Shown: piece after piece, positions 35,536 through 46,076 of the stretch
Layout: every line of letters starts with the position of its first letter
Numbering within the stretch: position 1 is the first letter of the stretch
Source: Thermothelomyces thermophilus ATCC 42464
Taxonomy: Eukaryota > Ascomycota > Sordariomycetes > Sordariales > Chaetomiaceae
Assembly (NCBI RefSeq): GCF_000226095.1
Contig: NC_016472.1
Location: 9,486,001-9,550,000, forward strand
Reading direction: 5' to 3'
DNA: 64,000 nt
The notes under the pieces: model-generated
Database searches by the model: none
Seen by the model: the letters and a program-made list of their open reading frames with translations, nothing else
What the model was told of the DNA's origin: nothing
Translations under genes and position numbers: made by a program

Positions 35536-37575
35536 TCAGGATCGACGGACCAGAGCGTCCCATAGGAAAGGTAGACACCCGGGCCCCGTCAATGCCCTTG
35601 GCGGCTCTGCTCCTCCTCCTCCTCCTGCCCGACCCCTCATCTTCAGTTCGTTGTCGATTGCCCGCTCGATCAAGCTAGTGTCGACCGTCATCGTCGCCGT
35701 CATGTTTGGCACCCCCCGGCTCTCACCGTTGGGGGTCAGTATTTGGGCTAGGAGGTTGTCTGCCGCGGCTCGTGTGGGGTTATGGGGATCTGGGATGTGA
35801 GCTGCGACGAGATAGAGGGGGCCGAGAAGGTGGGTGTGAAGGTTTGTTGGGGTGCGAACAGGTTGTCGTTGTTGTTGTTGCTGTTGCTGCTGCTGTTGCT
35901 GTTGGGAGATGGAAGCGGCGAAAAGTCTGGAAGTAAAATGGAGGATTGGGTGAAGGAAGGACGTGGCTGGGGCGTCGAGTTGATCGTTTGCCAACGGAGG
36001 CGGTAGAGGAAGGGTTGGATGGTGGAGGTGGTGATTTAGGTGTTGAGAGGTGGCGGGGAAAGGGTTGGCGTTGGGAGTGAAGGTGGTGCCGCCTGCGGCG
36101 TTGGCGATGATAAACCGAGCACAGAGAAAGTAAATGAGGTCGAGGTAGAGGGCGAAGAGTTCCGGACTGGTTGGGTCGAGGGTGCCGAAACGGGATGGAG
36201 AGCAGAAGTCGGCTACGAGGAGGCCGAGACGGGCGCTTCGGGCGACGAGGCAGGCCTGTTGACGCTGCTGGACGGGGTCGGCCCAGAACACGACGGCGGA
36301 CGACGAGTCCCCGGCGGCGGCGGCGGCGGCGATCTCGTGCATACGGGCCATGACGTCGTGCTGGAAGCAGGACATGGCCATGCGAGCATGGGCTATGTCG
36401 GGGAAGAGCGAGTCGCTAGAGCCGTCGTCGAAGCGGCGAGCGCGGTAAGCACGCTCCGAGACGACGGGTTGGATGCCGTGTGTGAAGAAGCAGGCCGAGC
36501 GTTCGAACCGGGCGAATAGCCGGATGATGTCGGGAATCTGAAGGGAGGTCCCCTGCAGGTCGAAAGGCCAGACGAAGACGGAGCGGTCGGCGAGGAAGTC
36601 GAAGGCGGAGTCGGGGAGGGACTGGAGGATACGCAGACCGTTGGTCAGGTGAGTGACGGCCACTTCGTGATTCCCGCGAAGGGACTCGAGCGAGACGAAA
36701 GCCAGACAGCAGACAAGGGTGAGACGGACGCTCTCGATGGCCGAAGAGCCGGCGTGGGTCTGTAGCCGCTCGATGGATCGGTTGTAATGCTGGATCGTGA
36801 GGACTTCGAGGTCGGCCCGGCTGAGGCCGTCGATCGCGGGCTCGTGCGGATACTGGAAAATCTGGTAGGCGGCTGCCAGAGCCACCACAGCGTGCTTGAC
36901 GGCCTCGTCCTGAGAACCGGTCAAGGGGTTCAATCTCGACCAGAAGGCGGCGAAGTTGCAGAACTGGGCGGAGACGCGGCCGGCCGTGGCCGCGCGGAAG
37001 CGGGCAAACAAGCGCCTCTCAGTCTCGGTGCCGTCGATGTCGGCCTCGATTCGGCGCATAGACCTGAGGGACTCGTTCCACTCGCAGGCCCGGACAAACT
37101 CGGCTCGCGCCTTCTCGGCCATTTGGCTGGCGCCCGGCGAGTTGTATCGGGCGAGAGCGAACTTGTCATAGCCATCGCAGGTCCGGCCGGTGGATGTGCA
37201 CCGGAGACAAGCAGGTTTCCCCTCGTCACACTTCACGCGACGGATTCTGGGGCCGGTCAGCCTGGTCACCGCCCACGAAGGGCGGACATCGACGATCAAC
37301 TTACTTGCTGCGGAAGAAGGGGGGGGATGCAGGGTTAGCGGGTGGTGCATACATCACATACATTTCTTGTACGAATCAGGGGAATAGCACGGAGGGTTAG
37401 TGTCGTAAACAGGGACTCACCATGTAATACAGCCCGTGCGGACCTTTGGCTTGCTTGCCCTCGTGCGCTTTGGCTTGGGCGGATCCGGCGGAGCCGCAGC
37501 CGGGGAGGGCGACGGGCTGGTCGGGTTGCTGCTTAAGTCGATGCTCGAACGGTTCGAGTGCGACGGCTGGGACAT
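35536..37575 (-). CDS. Zn2Cys6 transcription factor (fungal-specific TF domain type 2)
   Basis: Nuclear regulator with an N-terminal zinc cluster. Proposed exons: 37575-37421, a 3-nt micro-exon 37307-37305, and 37246-35536, giving 622 residues. The cluster is complete only with the micro-exon: C49, C52, C59, C66, C69 and C76 in CX2CX6CX6CX2CX6C spacing (GCITCKIRRVKCDEGKPACL). Intron 1 (113 nt) has GTGAGT, GCTAAC and CCGCAG; intron 2 (58 nt) has GTAAGT, GCTGAC and CCCAG. The large C-terminal part (YNRSIERLQTHAGSSAIESVRLTLVC and onward) matches the Fungal_trans_2 regulatory domain, with a Gln run from CAA/CAG repeats (35870-35910). The start ATG at 37573-37575 precedes a Ser/Pro-rich and basic arm (KPKRTRASKPKVR). 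Targets cannot be deduced. Confidence 0.87.
37305..37307 (-). other. Predicted 3-nt micro-exon (CAA) of the Zn2Cys6 gene
   Basis: CAA on the minus strand, flanked by ...CCGCAG and GTAAGT. It supplies the third base of Cys52 and the first two bases of Lys53. Skipping it gives TGA at that codon. Retaining intron 1 gives ACA TGG TGA, and retaining intron 2 gives TGC AAG TAA. Only its inclusion preserves the zinc cluster. Confidence 0.7.
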
Positions 37576-40500
37576 GGTGTCGTCGAGGGAGGGAGGGGAA
37601 GGCCGGAGTGAAAACAGCAACGCGGAAGCCAGGGCCGGGTGTTCGTATAAGCTGCACGGTTGGTTGGCGAGGGCGAGGGCGAGGGCGAGGGAGAGGGGGG
37701 ACACTCGGGTCCAAGTCTTTATTGTTCGCCCACATACTCATCCCATACCCATACCCATAACCATCGTATCCCTACTCGGCTCTGCAACCGCGGGATGAGC
37801 AGCGCCATCTCCCCACCTGCATCGGAGGGGGAGGGGGAGAACCAGAATTCGAACGGCAGCTTGGCCGCCCGCCGAAAGCAAATGCCTAGACAGACTACTT
37901 CATCCACGACCCCGTCAGCTCGTATGTACAGCACACAATGTCCCACGTGCCTCGCGCAGCAATGTAAGTGTTCAGCGCCCGAGCCGCACACCCTTCCTTG
38001 CAGATTCTTCAGCTGGCCATCATATGCCGAGTCGTATACCGATTACAGATGACAGATATGTCCCGAAACATGATCTTCCTTCCCCCTTTTCGCCGCCAAC
38101 CCTGGTCCAGAGACATCGGCAGCTCCGTCGCCGCCATGGCGTCGACGCTCGTCTCTCGGGTCTGACGTAGCAGAGTGAGCAGTGTGCTAAAATGGGGTCG
38201 TTCGACGTCTCGCTGTCATCACAGAGGCCTCTTGACGCACAACACCAAGGTAAAATTCCACAACGGGAAGGACAAGTTCCCTGCACGCCGCCGTGGGCCG
38301 CGGTGCTCGAAATGGCCGAACTGCCCAACCGAGAGCTGTAGAACTCTAGTCTCGACCGCGCCGTGTATCCACGGAGTCGGAGAATTGGCGAATCGGCAGT
38401 GGCTGCCGGGCCCAAGAAAGTTGCGCCCCGCCCTTCCAATGCAGTGACTAAGCGTACTGTCGCCCTGTGAAATGGGCAACCCCGCTAGTCAGCGTTGTCG
38501 AAATGTCGCTGCCTGGCCTGGGTCGAGCGTTTCTGCAGGGCCAAGCGGTGTTCAACTTTAGTTTGTCAAGGCTCGGCCCTTGCAAAAGTCGGGATGTCAT
38601 GGGATGTTGCTGAATAACGAACTTCTCGCCCTGGGTTTTGCCTGCGTTTGACCCCGGCGGCGCTGCTTGCAGAGTTTTACTCTGGGAGCTCTCGAGAGGT
38701 TGACTTACAGGAGAAATTGGCCAATGGGACACGGGAAGGAAGGAACTTCCATCCCAGGAACTTCCATCCCAGGAACTTCCATCCCAGGAACTTCCATCCC
38801 AGGAACTCGGGCAACCACGTCTTTGGGTAACCCCCTCCAGAACAACTCATTACTTGTATTCACCGAATCACACTTTGCACCGATGCACCTCACTCCGGAC
38901 AACTTAGCCCGGCCCGCGAGGCAGGTGGTGGAGGGGGCCCCCCTCTTCTTTGGGCACAGCAGCTTCTCAAAATGGCCATCCTTGGCCCTCGTGGCCCAGA
39001 GCATGCAGATTCGAAGCTTATCCAACCGAGTCCACAAATTCCCATCCAAAAAAGTTCCCCATCGGGGGGCACCCCTCCTTCTAGAATCACACCTGCCCAC
39101 AGTTCCCGCAAGCGAATTAGGTTCTCACCAAGCCTCCTCTGGCGTCACAGGGTGCAGCCCCCATTGGACCGGGTCCTCTCAAGTCGATCTCAGATGAGAT
39201 CAGACCAAGCTAGGCAGCACAATAAAAAAAACCTCGTCAACGAGCACCCACTACCCATTCTCGGTCCAAGTTGGCGAGGTAGCGACATGTCGGTAACCTC
39301 CGCACTACGCCGCTCTGCCCCATACAGGGCCGAGTTTGGGTGATCACAGGCTTTCCTCGTATACTGAAACACATCTTACACATTTTATGTCTGGATCAGG
39401 ACCTTGGTATGGCTTGCCCTGGGGGAAGATAGGCAGCTTTTTTTTTTTCATGTGCGGAATCCACCATCAACCATTCAGACTATTCTGGGAGGGCCCTTCC
39501 CTCTTGGTCGAACGCCGCACACAACCTCCAGTAAAACCTTGGGGGTTAACGGAGCACGACTATCCCCTTAGAGGGTTGAGAAATGCGGCTCCGAGGCCAC
39601 AAGCGATGGCTCTGAGAAGCAGGACGCATATCAAAAGGGCAGATGAAAGGATGGAGTCGAGTGCCCGGTACATCAGAACGCATCCTGCACGGCTCGTCAA
39701 CAAGGACGGATGCGGAGGTGAGCTTATTACTCTTCGTCCATTTCTTTCAATCACTGATACAGAACGCGGAGGGCCAAACTCAGAAACATAGCATATCAGT
39801 AGGTTGTGCCAAGTCCGTAACTGCGCTCCATCACATCCGCAATGGATCTCCGGCGTTCAAGCCGGCGAGGTTCCTGACACACGAGATAAGATTTGCGGGG
39901 CGACGGCTCTACGACGTAGCAGTGTGCACGAAGAAACAGGAGAGCCAGGACAGCCATGTTTACAGAATCAGGTGACGATATAGCAGGATGTTCTGCGTCC
40001 CGATTCAGCAGATTGTGCAAGTATGTACAGTACACACAAGCCGAGGTGGCTGGTTAGGAGATCAGTAATCAAGGAAGTAAGGATGTCAGGAGGCGGCGGC
40101 CTCAATTGTGCAAAGAGAGAAAGGGGGCTCAATGTCGCCAAATTACCGTGGCAAAGATCTAACAGCGTGCGGGATGCCATGCTGAGGCTGGCATTGTATG
40201 CCTCAGAAAATTATGATTGCTCTATCAGAAACATCGCAGGAAGGCCACTTACTATCTTACTTATACATAGCCCTTACTTTTCTGGTTTTAGTATGACGTA
40301 TTTGCTTGTCATTGGGCACATTGAAAAGAGACATGAGAGAAGGATTGTTCGCTGACTCGTTCAAACTTGTATTTGAAAAGCATTCCTTGAAGCAATAACC
40401 CAGGAAGTCACACTGTTCTATCTATTGTGGGAGTTGGCCTGGCGTGCTAAACTTGGCATGTCAAGTTTCGCCTAACATGGTCTCCAACCTCTTTTGAGTT

Positions 40501-41187
40501 CCTGCTACGCTACGGTACTCGGGGACGGCCGACAAACACGTGCTCACTTCCACGCTTACTCGGTAGGTTGTCACTGCTGCGGAAGAACAGCTTGATGAAG
40601 GCGCAGTAGCCCGAACGTGATCGTGGTAGATTTTACCATCTCGGGCTCTTCACACTGTATCAGCGTACTGTACAATACGGGCTACCTAAAGGTTAGAGTA
40701 GCAGCTGGTCTATGCCGAAACAAAGGACCAGGAAACATTGGGATCTGATTATCAGAGCGTGGGAAATGTATAAATGTACGAGACAGGCACGAATTAGTTC
40801 ATAATCCGTGGTGGACGTAGTGTCGATGGTAGGTTGTTAATAAGAATGGGGACTCTTTGAACCCCTGGTTACGCCATCCAATCGGGCAATTCCGAGCCGT
40901 AGTACTCCGTACTAGTAGCCAAGCCGGCGTGGCAGTGGGCCGGCCAGGACCCTGCCGCGCGCCTTCCGCGTCTCGCCATTTCGTCATCCGGAAATGTGTC
41001 TTTAACTTCCGAGCCGATCAATGAATTCTAAAGAAGCGCCCTCGAGGCTCCTGCACTTCTTCCTTCACAACAGCCCGGGCAGCGCGAAGTCGCGCACCCC
41101 GTGCCAAAATATCTCGATCCGGCTCAGCGGACTCGAGGACAGGACCCCAGGGATGCCGGCCCGGCCGACAATGACCGTCGACCGACC
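37576..41187. other. Long gene-poor, relatively AT-richer intergenic region
   Basis: 3.6 kb without a recognisable gene. It holds a GGGCGA repeat (37676-37693), a 15-bp tandem repeat (38742-38807) and one TACTCCGTA (40903). From about 39,700 to 40,850 the sequence is visibly richer in A and T than the flanking genes. Short open frames exist, but none matches a family I know, and I see no terminal repeats or transposase-like motifs. Confidence 0.5.
38742..38807. repeat. 15-bp tandem repeat, four copies plus a partial
   Basis: GGAACTTCCATCCCA starts at 38742, 38757, 38772 and 38787 with no mismatch, then a partial unit. No coding context is recognised. Confidence 0.95.
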
Positions 41188-41191
41188 ATGA
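41171..41191 (+). promoter_or_regulatory. uORF overlapping the ALG7 start codon
   Basis: ATG ACC GTC GAC CGA CCA TGA encodes MTVDRP. Its TGA (41189-41191) overlaps the ALG7 ATG (41188-41190) as ATGA. Such overlap suits termination-reinitiation control, or it may simply lie upstream of the transcription start. Confidence 0.45.
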
Positions 41192-42692
41192 ATTCGTCAC
41201 TGTCCCGCGCCGAGACTCTCGGTCTCGTGTCCCTCACGGCCGCCTGCGTCGCCATCCTCGCCAACGCTTTCCAGGGCGATGACAAGCCGCTCATGGTGTC
41301 GCTGGCCCTGAGCGGGCTGGCCTTCAGCGCCACCTTTGCCCTGATCCGCCGGCTCGGCCCGACCTTCATCAAGGCCGGTTTCAAGGGCGTCGACATGAGC
41401 AAGCACAACCGCAAGGAGCTGCCCGAGTGCATGGGTGCCGTGTGCGCCGCCGTCTACCTCTTTGCCATGATTGTGTTTGTTCCCTTTGCCTTCTACAAGG
41501 ACGTCGTCGCGGCTACGAGTGGAGGCGGCAATCGGGACGTTGTGCTGCAGGTCGAACATGTGCAGCAGGGCCGCTTCCTGCATCGGTTCCCGCACAGCAA
41601 GGTAAGCTTTTACTATTATTATTATTATTATTATCGCCAAACGCTATCTACCTTTATCTATCGGGGTTTTTAACTTGGCTATGGTGCGTTCCCCCCGTTG
41701 ACACTGGAAAACCCCAGCTCTCGTCCTACCTATCAGCCATCGTCTCGCTGCACACCATCGCCTCCCTGGGGCTCGCCGACGACCTCTTCGACATCCGCTG
41801 GCGGCACAAGTTCTTCATCCCCGCCTTCGCCGCCATCCCCCTCCTCGTGGTCTACCGGGTCGACTTTGGCGTGACCTCCATCGTCGTCCCGATCCAGCTG
41901 CAGCCCTACCTCGGCCAGCTCGTCGACCTGGGCGCGCTCTACTACGTCTACATGGCCGCCGTGGCCATCTTCAGCCCCAACAGCATCAACATCCTCGCCG
42001 GCATCAACGGCATCGAGGTGGCCCAGTCCGTCGTCATCGGCGCCCTGATCGCCCTCAACGACGCCCTCTACCTGCTCACCCCTTACCCGCACCCGGCCAC
42101 CGACTCGCACCTCTTCTCGCTCTCCTTCCTCCTCCCCTTCCTCGCCGTCTCGCTGGCCCTGCTCTACCACAACTGGTACCCGGCCCGCGTCTTCGTCGGC
42201 GACACGTACTGCTACTTTGCCGGCATGGTGTTCGTCGTCGTCAGCATCCTGGGCCACTTCAGCAAGACGCTGGTGCTGCTGCTGCTCCCCCAGATCTTCA
42301 ACTTTGTCTACTCCACCCCGCAGCTCTTCGGCCTCGTCCCCTGCCCGCGCCACCGCCTGCCCCGCTTCAACGCCCGCACCGGCCTGCTCGAGCCGAGCGT
42401 CACGGCCTGGTCCGAGGCGCGCCAGCCGCGGTTCAAGCTTGTCGATTGGGGGCTGAGGCTGCTGGGGCGGTTGGGCCTCTTGAAGGTGGTGGTGGATGAG
42501 GAGGGAAGGCTGGTCGAGACGAGCAACTTCACCTTGTTGAACCTGTGGTTGGTGTGGAGGGGCCCGCTGCGGGAGGACCGGCTGGCGGCCGAGATCACGG
42601 CGGCCCAGGCGGCGCTAGGCTTGTTTGGGTTGTTTGTGAGGCATTCATTGGCGAGGCTGGTATTTAAAGAGGATAACTGGAGCATACACTAG
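41188..42692 (+). CDS. ALG7: UDP-GlcNAc:dolichyl-phosphate GlcNAc-1-phosphotransferase
   Basis: Catalyses the first committed step of N-glycan assembly at the ER membrane (the tunicamycin target). Two exons, 41188-41601 and 41718-42692 (116-nt intron with GTAAGC donor, containing a TAT repeat), give 462 residues. The protein is almost entirely hydrophobic with about ten membrane segments. Family motifs include MSKHNRKELPECMGAV, the acidic GLADDLFDIRWRHK loop, NSINILAGINGIEVAQ, and VFVGDTYCYFAGM. The gene starts at the ATG at 41188, which overlaps the stop of a short upstream reading frame (MTVDRP). It converges on SEH1. No missing catalytic residue is seen. Confidence 0.96.
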
Positions 42693-43367
42693 CCGACAGG
42701 CACGCGATATATCGAGTCTTTTTTTTCTTTTCTTTTTTTTGGATCTGCGAGGGCTATAGAAAGGCTTTAGACCATAGTAGTAAAAATTTTTTTCCCCCTT
42801 TCCCTGGGTAAGAGGTGCCAGGGATGATGATGCGCGTATTACAGTATGCGGTCTTAGCCCGTTCAGCTCAACCATGCATCCCGGAACATGAGGATACATG
42901 CCCACATAGGGCCCTCTCTGCCTTTGCCCTCCCCTCTCCCTTGGCCCGACATCACCTTCCGCCAAGTAAGGGCAGCCGGCCGGCTATGCGAAACACGGCC
43001 AAGTCGGCGGCTCTTTCGAAGGGTAGTTCCTGCCTCTCTCCAGCGGTTTGCCGTTTGACTGGCAGGTTGAACCGCGACGCGCGGTAGTGGATTTAAGTAG
43101 AACAGTTCCCAACCGCACACCGGGTGCACAAGGCAGCTATCCACCGAGGCCGTTGGCTCTGGTTTTTTTGGCAGTGCCTATTGATCGAGCCGAGAAACAA
43201 TGGCGGGACGAATCGCCTTCTAAATATGTTCTTCCCCGGCGATCGTTGGGTAATTATGTGTTGGGGGCGGGTTATGTCGCATGCATTTTTGCGGCTCATC
43301 AGCAGCCGCGATCTGCCAGGCGGAGAAGAATTTTAGGCCGGGAGTCCCCCCCCCCCCTTCTCTCACA
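42693..43367. other. Convergent intergenic region (ALG7 / SEH1)
   Basis: About 675 nt of UTR-like sequence with T-rich runs (42720-42741, 42787-42796) and a C-run (43348-43358) just outside the SEH1 stop. No gene seen. Confidence 0.5.
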
Positions 43368-45181
43368 TCATGGGGCGGCCATCCTCATCTTGATCATGGC
43401 CATCTCGGTGCTCTTGGCCCAGGTGCCGTCGGGCTTCTGGCGGTAGCACAGGAGCTTGCCCTCGTCGCCCACGCTGCCGAGGATCTGGCCGTCGTCGTCG
43501 AAGCCGACGCGCCAGACGGGGGTCCGGTGGCAGTCCAGCCGCGAGATCTCCGTCATGACGTGCCGGATGTGGCCCGGCAGCCCCGTCGCCCGCCGGTCCG
43601 GGTTGCCCCGGCTCTGGTCCAGCCCGGCGCGGATCCCGGAGGAGGCCGACGACATGAGCGAGGCCCGCGACGCGTGGCTGCCGCCGCCGTCCTCCCCGTC
43701 TCCGCGACGTCGCACGCCACTGCCGTGCTTCTTGACCTTATCCGCAGACCATTTCCCACCACCACCACCACCACCACCGCTGCCGCCGCCTGGTTCTTCC
43801 TCGTCCCCGCCGTCCTCCTCCCCCCCTTCCCCGGAGGAGGAGGGGGGTGAAGGAGGAGGCAAGGCATCGAGGCGGAAGACCCTGACGAAGCCGTCCTGAC
43901 AGGCGGTCGCGATGATGTCGTAGCCGCGGATGTTGCCCGGGGCCCAGGCGAGGTCGCGGACGAGGCCGCGGTGGACGCCGGCGACGACCTCGGCGGCGAG
44001 GTAGAAAGCCTTGGAGGCGGCGGCGACGCCGAGCGAGGCGCGGACCGTGTCGCGCGTGCGGTACACGCGCACGCGGTCCATGACGGCCACCGCCAGCCCC
44101 AGCGCGTCCGACGGCACGCCCGCCCGCAGCGCCGTGTAGCACACCTCCGGGTTCGGGTCGAACCGGACCCGGAACGACGTCTCCTCGCCCCGGGTGATGC
44201 GTCGCGGCGCGGTGCCGCTTGCGCCGCTCCCGCCCTCGGTGGTGGCAGAGGCAGCGGTGGTCGTGGGGTGGGCGCCGGTAGTGGTGGTGGTGGCGGTGGC
44301 GACGGCGGTGGCAGTGATGTTGGTGGTGGTGTTGGTGGTGGTGGTGGTGGTGGTGGTGGTGGGGATGGTGGAGAGCTCGTCGAGGAGGGTGAAGGCGGCG
44401 AGGTTCTCGATGCGGTCGTTCTCGTAGACGGTCAGGCCACCGTCGGCGGAGAGCAAGGCCAAGTAGGTGGTGCGCGAGTCGTCGAGATGTTTGAGGGAGA
44501 AGGAGCGGTAGGGGGAGCGGGAGTTGCGGGTCTCGAAAGCCGGCTTGGCTGTGGCAGCTGCGCCGCTGGCGGCGGTGCTGCCGTCGAAGCTGGACGAGGC
44601 CGGGGCGGGCATGGGGCTGCCGATGCCCGTCGCCGGTGCGACATTGCCGGTGCCGTTGGGGCCGAGGTACGGCGAGCGAGAGGGAATGGTGACGAGGGGC
44701 CCGTTACGGGTGGACTCGGCGAAGCGGCGGCCCGAGGCGGCCGAAGGGTCTTCGGCCCAGAGCTTGAAGCGGCCCTCGATGCCGAGCGAGGCCAGGAGGT
44801 TGGGATAGATGGTGGTCGGGAGCCATTGGAGCTGGGACAGGGATGGAATGGTTTAGCTTGGTGTTTAGCTTGGTACTGTTCATACGTCCTGTTCATACGT
44901 CCTGTTCATACATGGTTGGGGGTGCAACAAACAGGGGAACGTACTTCTAGGATCTCGCTGGCATGGGCCCCCCAGGTATCGCACAAACGCCAAACGCCGT
45001 CCTTGTGGCGGTTGAAGACGCGGATCTTGCCGTCGACAGAGCCCGTCGCGCAGCGGTCGCCGTGGCCATTGAAGGCGACGGCCTGCACCAGATCCTGGTG
45101 GCCGTGCTTATGGATGGTCTCGAAGCTGGGGCGGTCGTCGGTCGCCGGCGGGTCTGCCAGAAATGCGGCCGCTTTGGACAT
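43368..45181 (-). CDS. SEH1: SEH1 WD40 nucleoporin / SEA-complex subunit
   Basis: Beta-propeller shared by the Y-shaped nuclear pore subcomplex and the SEA/GATOR complex that regulates TORC1. Exons 45181-44945 and 44831-43368 (113-nt intron) encode 566 residues. Exon 1 carries the first blade (HKHGHQDLVQAVAFNGHGDR, ATGSVDGKIRVF). The second exon holds LQWLPTTIYPNLLASLGIEGRFKLW, later blades (VRDLAWAPGNIRGYDIIATA, QDGFVRVF) and the closing PVWRVGFDDDGQILGSVGDEGKLLCY. It is longer than yeast Seh1 (349 aa) because of low-complexity insertions: a Thr run from GGT repeats (44330-44361) and Glu/Gly-rich loops (43747-43860). The start ATG was chosen at MSKAAAFL. The intron contains two adjacent tandem duplications. 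Confidence 0.92.
44851..44911. repeat. Tandem duplications inside the SEH1 intron
   Basis: GTTTAGCTTGGT occurs twice (44851-44862, 44863-44874), followed by two and a partial copies of GTTCATACGTCCT (44878-44890, 44891-44903, 44904-44911). Confidence 0.9.
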
Positions 45182-45279
45182 GGCGCGCAATTATGCGTCG
45201 TGGTGGTGGTTGCGGTTGCTGTTGTGGAGTGTGGATTGCAGTGTGGGTTGCCAACTTCCCGCTTCTGGATACGTTAGAA

Positions 45280-45312
45280 GTTGGTTGCGGGTTGGTTGCG
45301 GGTTGGTTGCGG
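45280..45312. repeat. 11-bp tandem repeat, three copies
   Basis: GTTGGTTGCGG repeated head to tail at 45280, 45291 and 45302 in the SEH1 upstream region. Confidence 0.9.
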
Positions 45313-45965
45313 GGTTTGGAGGGGCTCGGTCCCGCTGCGGGGCGGCCACTCACTGATGAGCGGGACCTGGGGGGTGCTTACAGTAGTGTAGACTTTCTCT
45401 CACTGGTGGAAACAGGCGATCCACAACCAGACTCTCCAAACAATTCGTTACCCACCGGCGCCGCCGCAATTGGCGCGCATCAACCGTAACCCCCCCGGCC
45501 ATTCCTTCGCGCGGGGACCCGGATCTGCTCGTGGATGATGTCGCTATTCCGCTAGCAAGGGCCCGGAGAGCAAACCGGGTTCGTGGATTACCTATCTGCC
45601 GTGCCGAGAAGCTGGGGAAAGAAGGTAGAGACGGAGGTTTGCCCCGTTCTGTCTTACGCGAGCCCACGAGGGAGGGACCCTTGGCAACTTGTCGGCCTGC
45701 GTCATCGAGCCCAAGCCCCTGGGGAGATGATGGGAAACAATGGCGAAGACGCAGGTGCAATGCGGAGTACGGAATAGTCCCGATTCATCCTCCCATCGTT
45801 GGTCCCAACCGCGCCAATCGTTGGTGTTGGGGATGATGTGCGGGCGACACGGTACCGAGGAAGGCCCAAGAATTTAGGGCAACGGACAACGGACGACAGG
45901 GAACCGGGAACGGGGAAAGTTCTGGATTCCGTTGACGATGACGCCCGGGCTCGCTGTCAAATGCC

Positions 45966-45972
45966 TTTATAA
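45966..45972 (+). promoter_or_regulatory. Putative TATA box of the GH93-like gene
   Basis: TTTATAA about 105 nt upstream of the ATG in otherwise GC-rich DNA, a plausible position for an inducible secreted-enzyme gene. Confidence 0.4.
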
Positions 45973-46076
45973 CAAAGCCCGACCCGAGCTCACGACAGCG
46001 ACGCCGTGACTCTTTCTCTGTTGGTTAGGCCAAGTCATTATTACCCGAACCAGAGAGAGACGTCTAGACGGTCAAT

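Larger units (their letters stand above)
45182..46076. promoter_or_regulatory. Divergent promoter region (SEH1 / GH93-like)
   Basis: About 0.9 kb. It has three tandem copies of GTTGGTTGCGG (45280-45312) upstream of SEH1 and a TTTATAA box at 45966-45972, about 105 nt before the secreted-hydrolase ATG. One GCGGAGTACGG variant of the dispersed word lies near 45762. Confidence 0.5.

Noticed and set aside
37576-41187. Transposon remnant in the long interval upstream of ALG7
   Set aside because: No terminal repeats, transposase or polymerase motifs recognised; only a composition shift and a minisatellite.
43971-45356. 461-codon plus-strand frame opposite SEH1
   Set aside because: Gly-rich shadow frame that runs through the SEH1 intron and exon alike; no domain.
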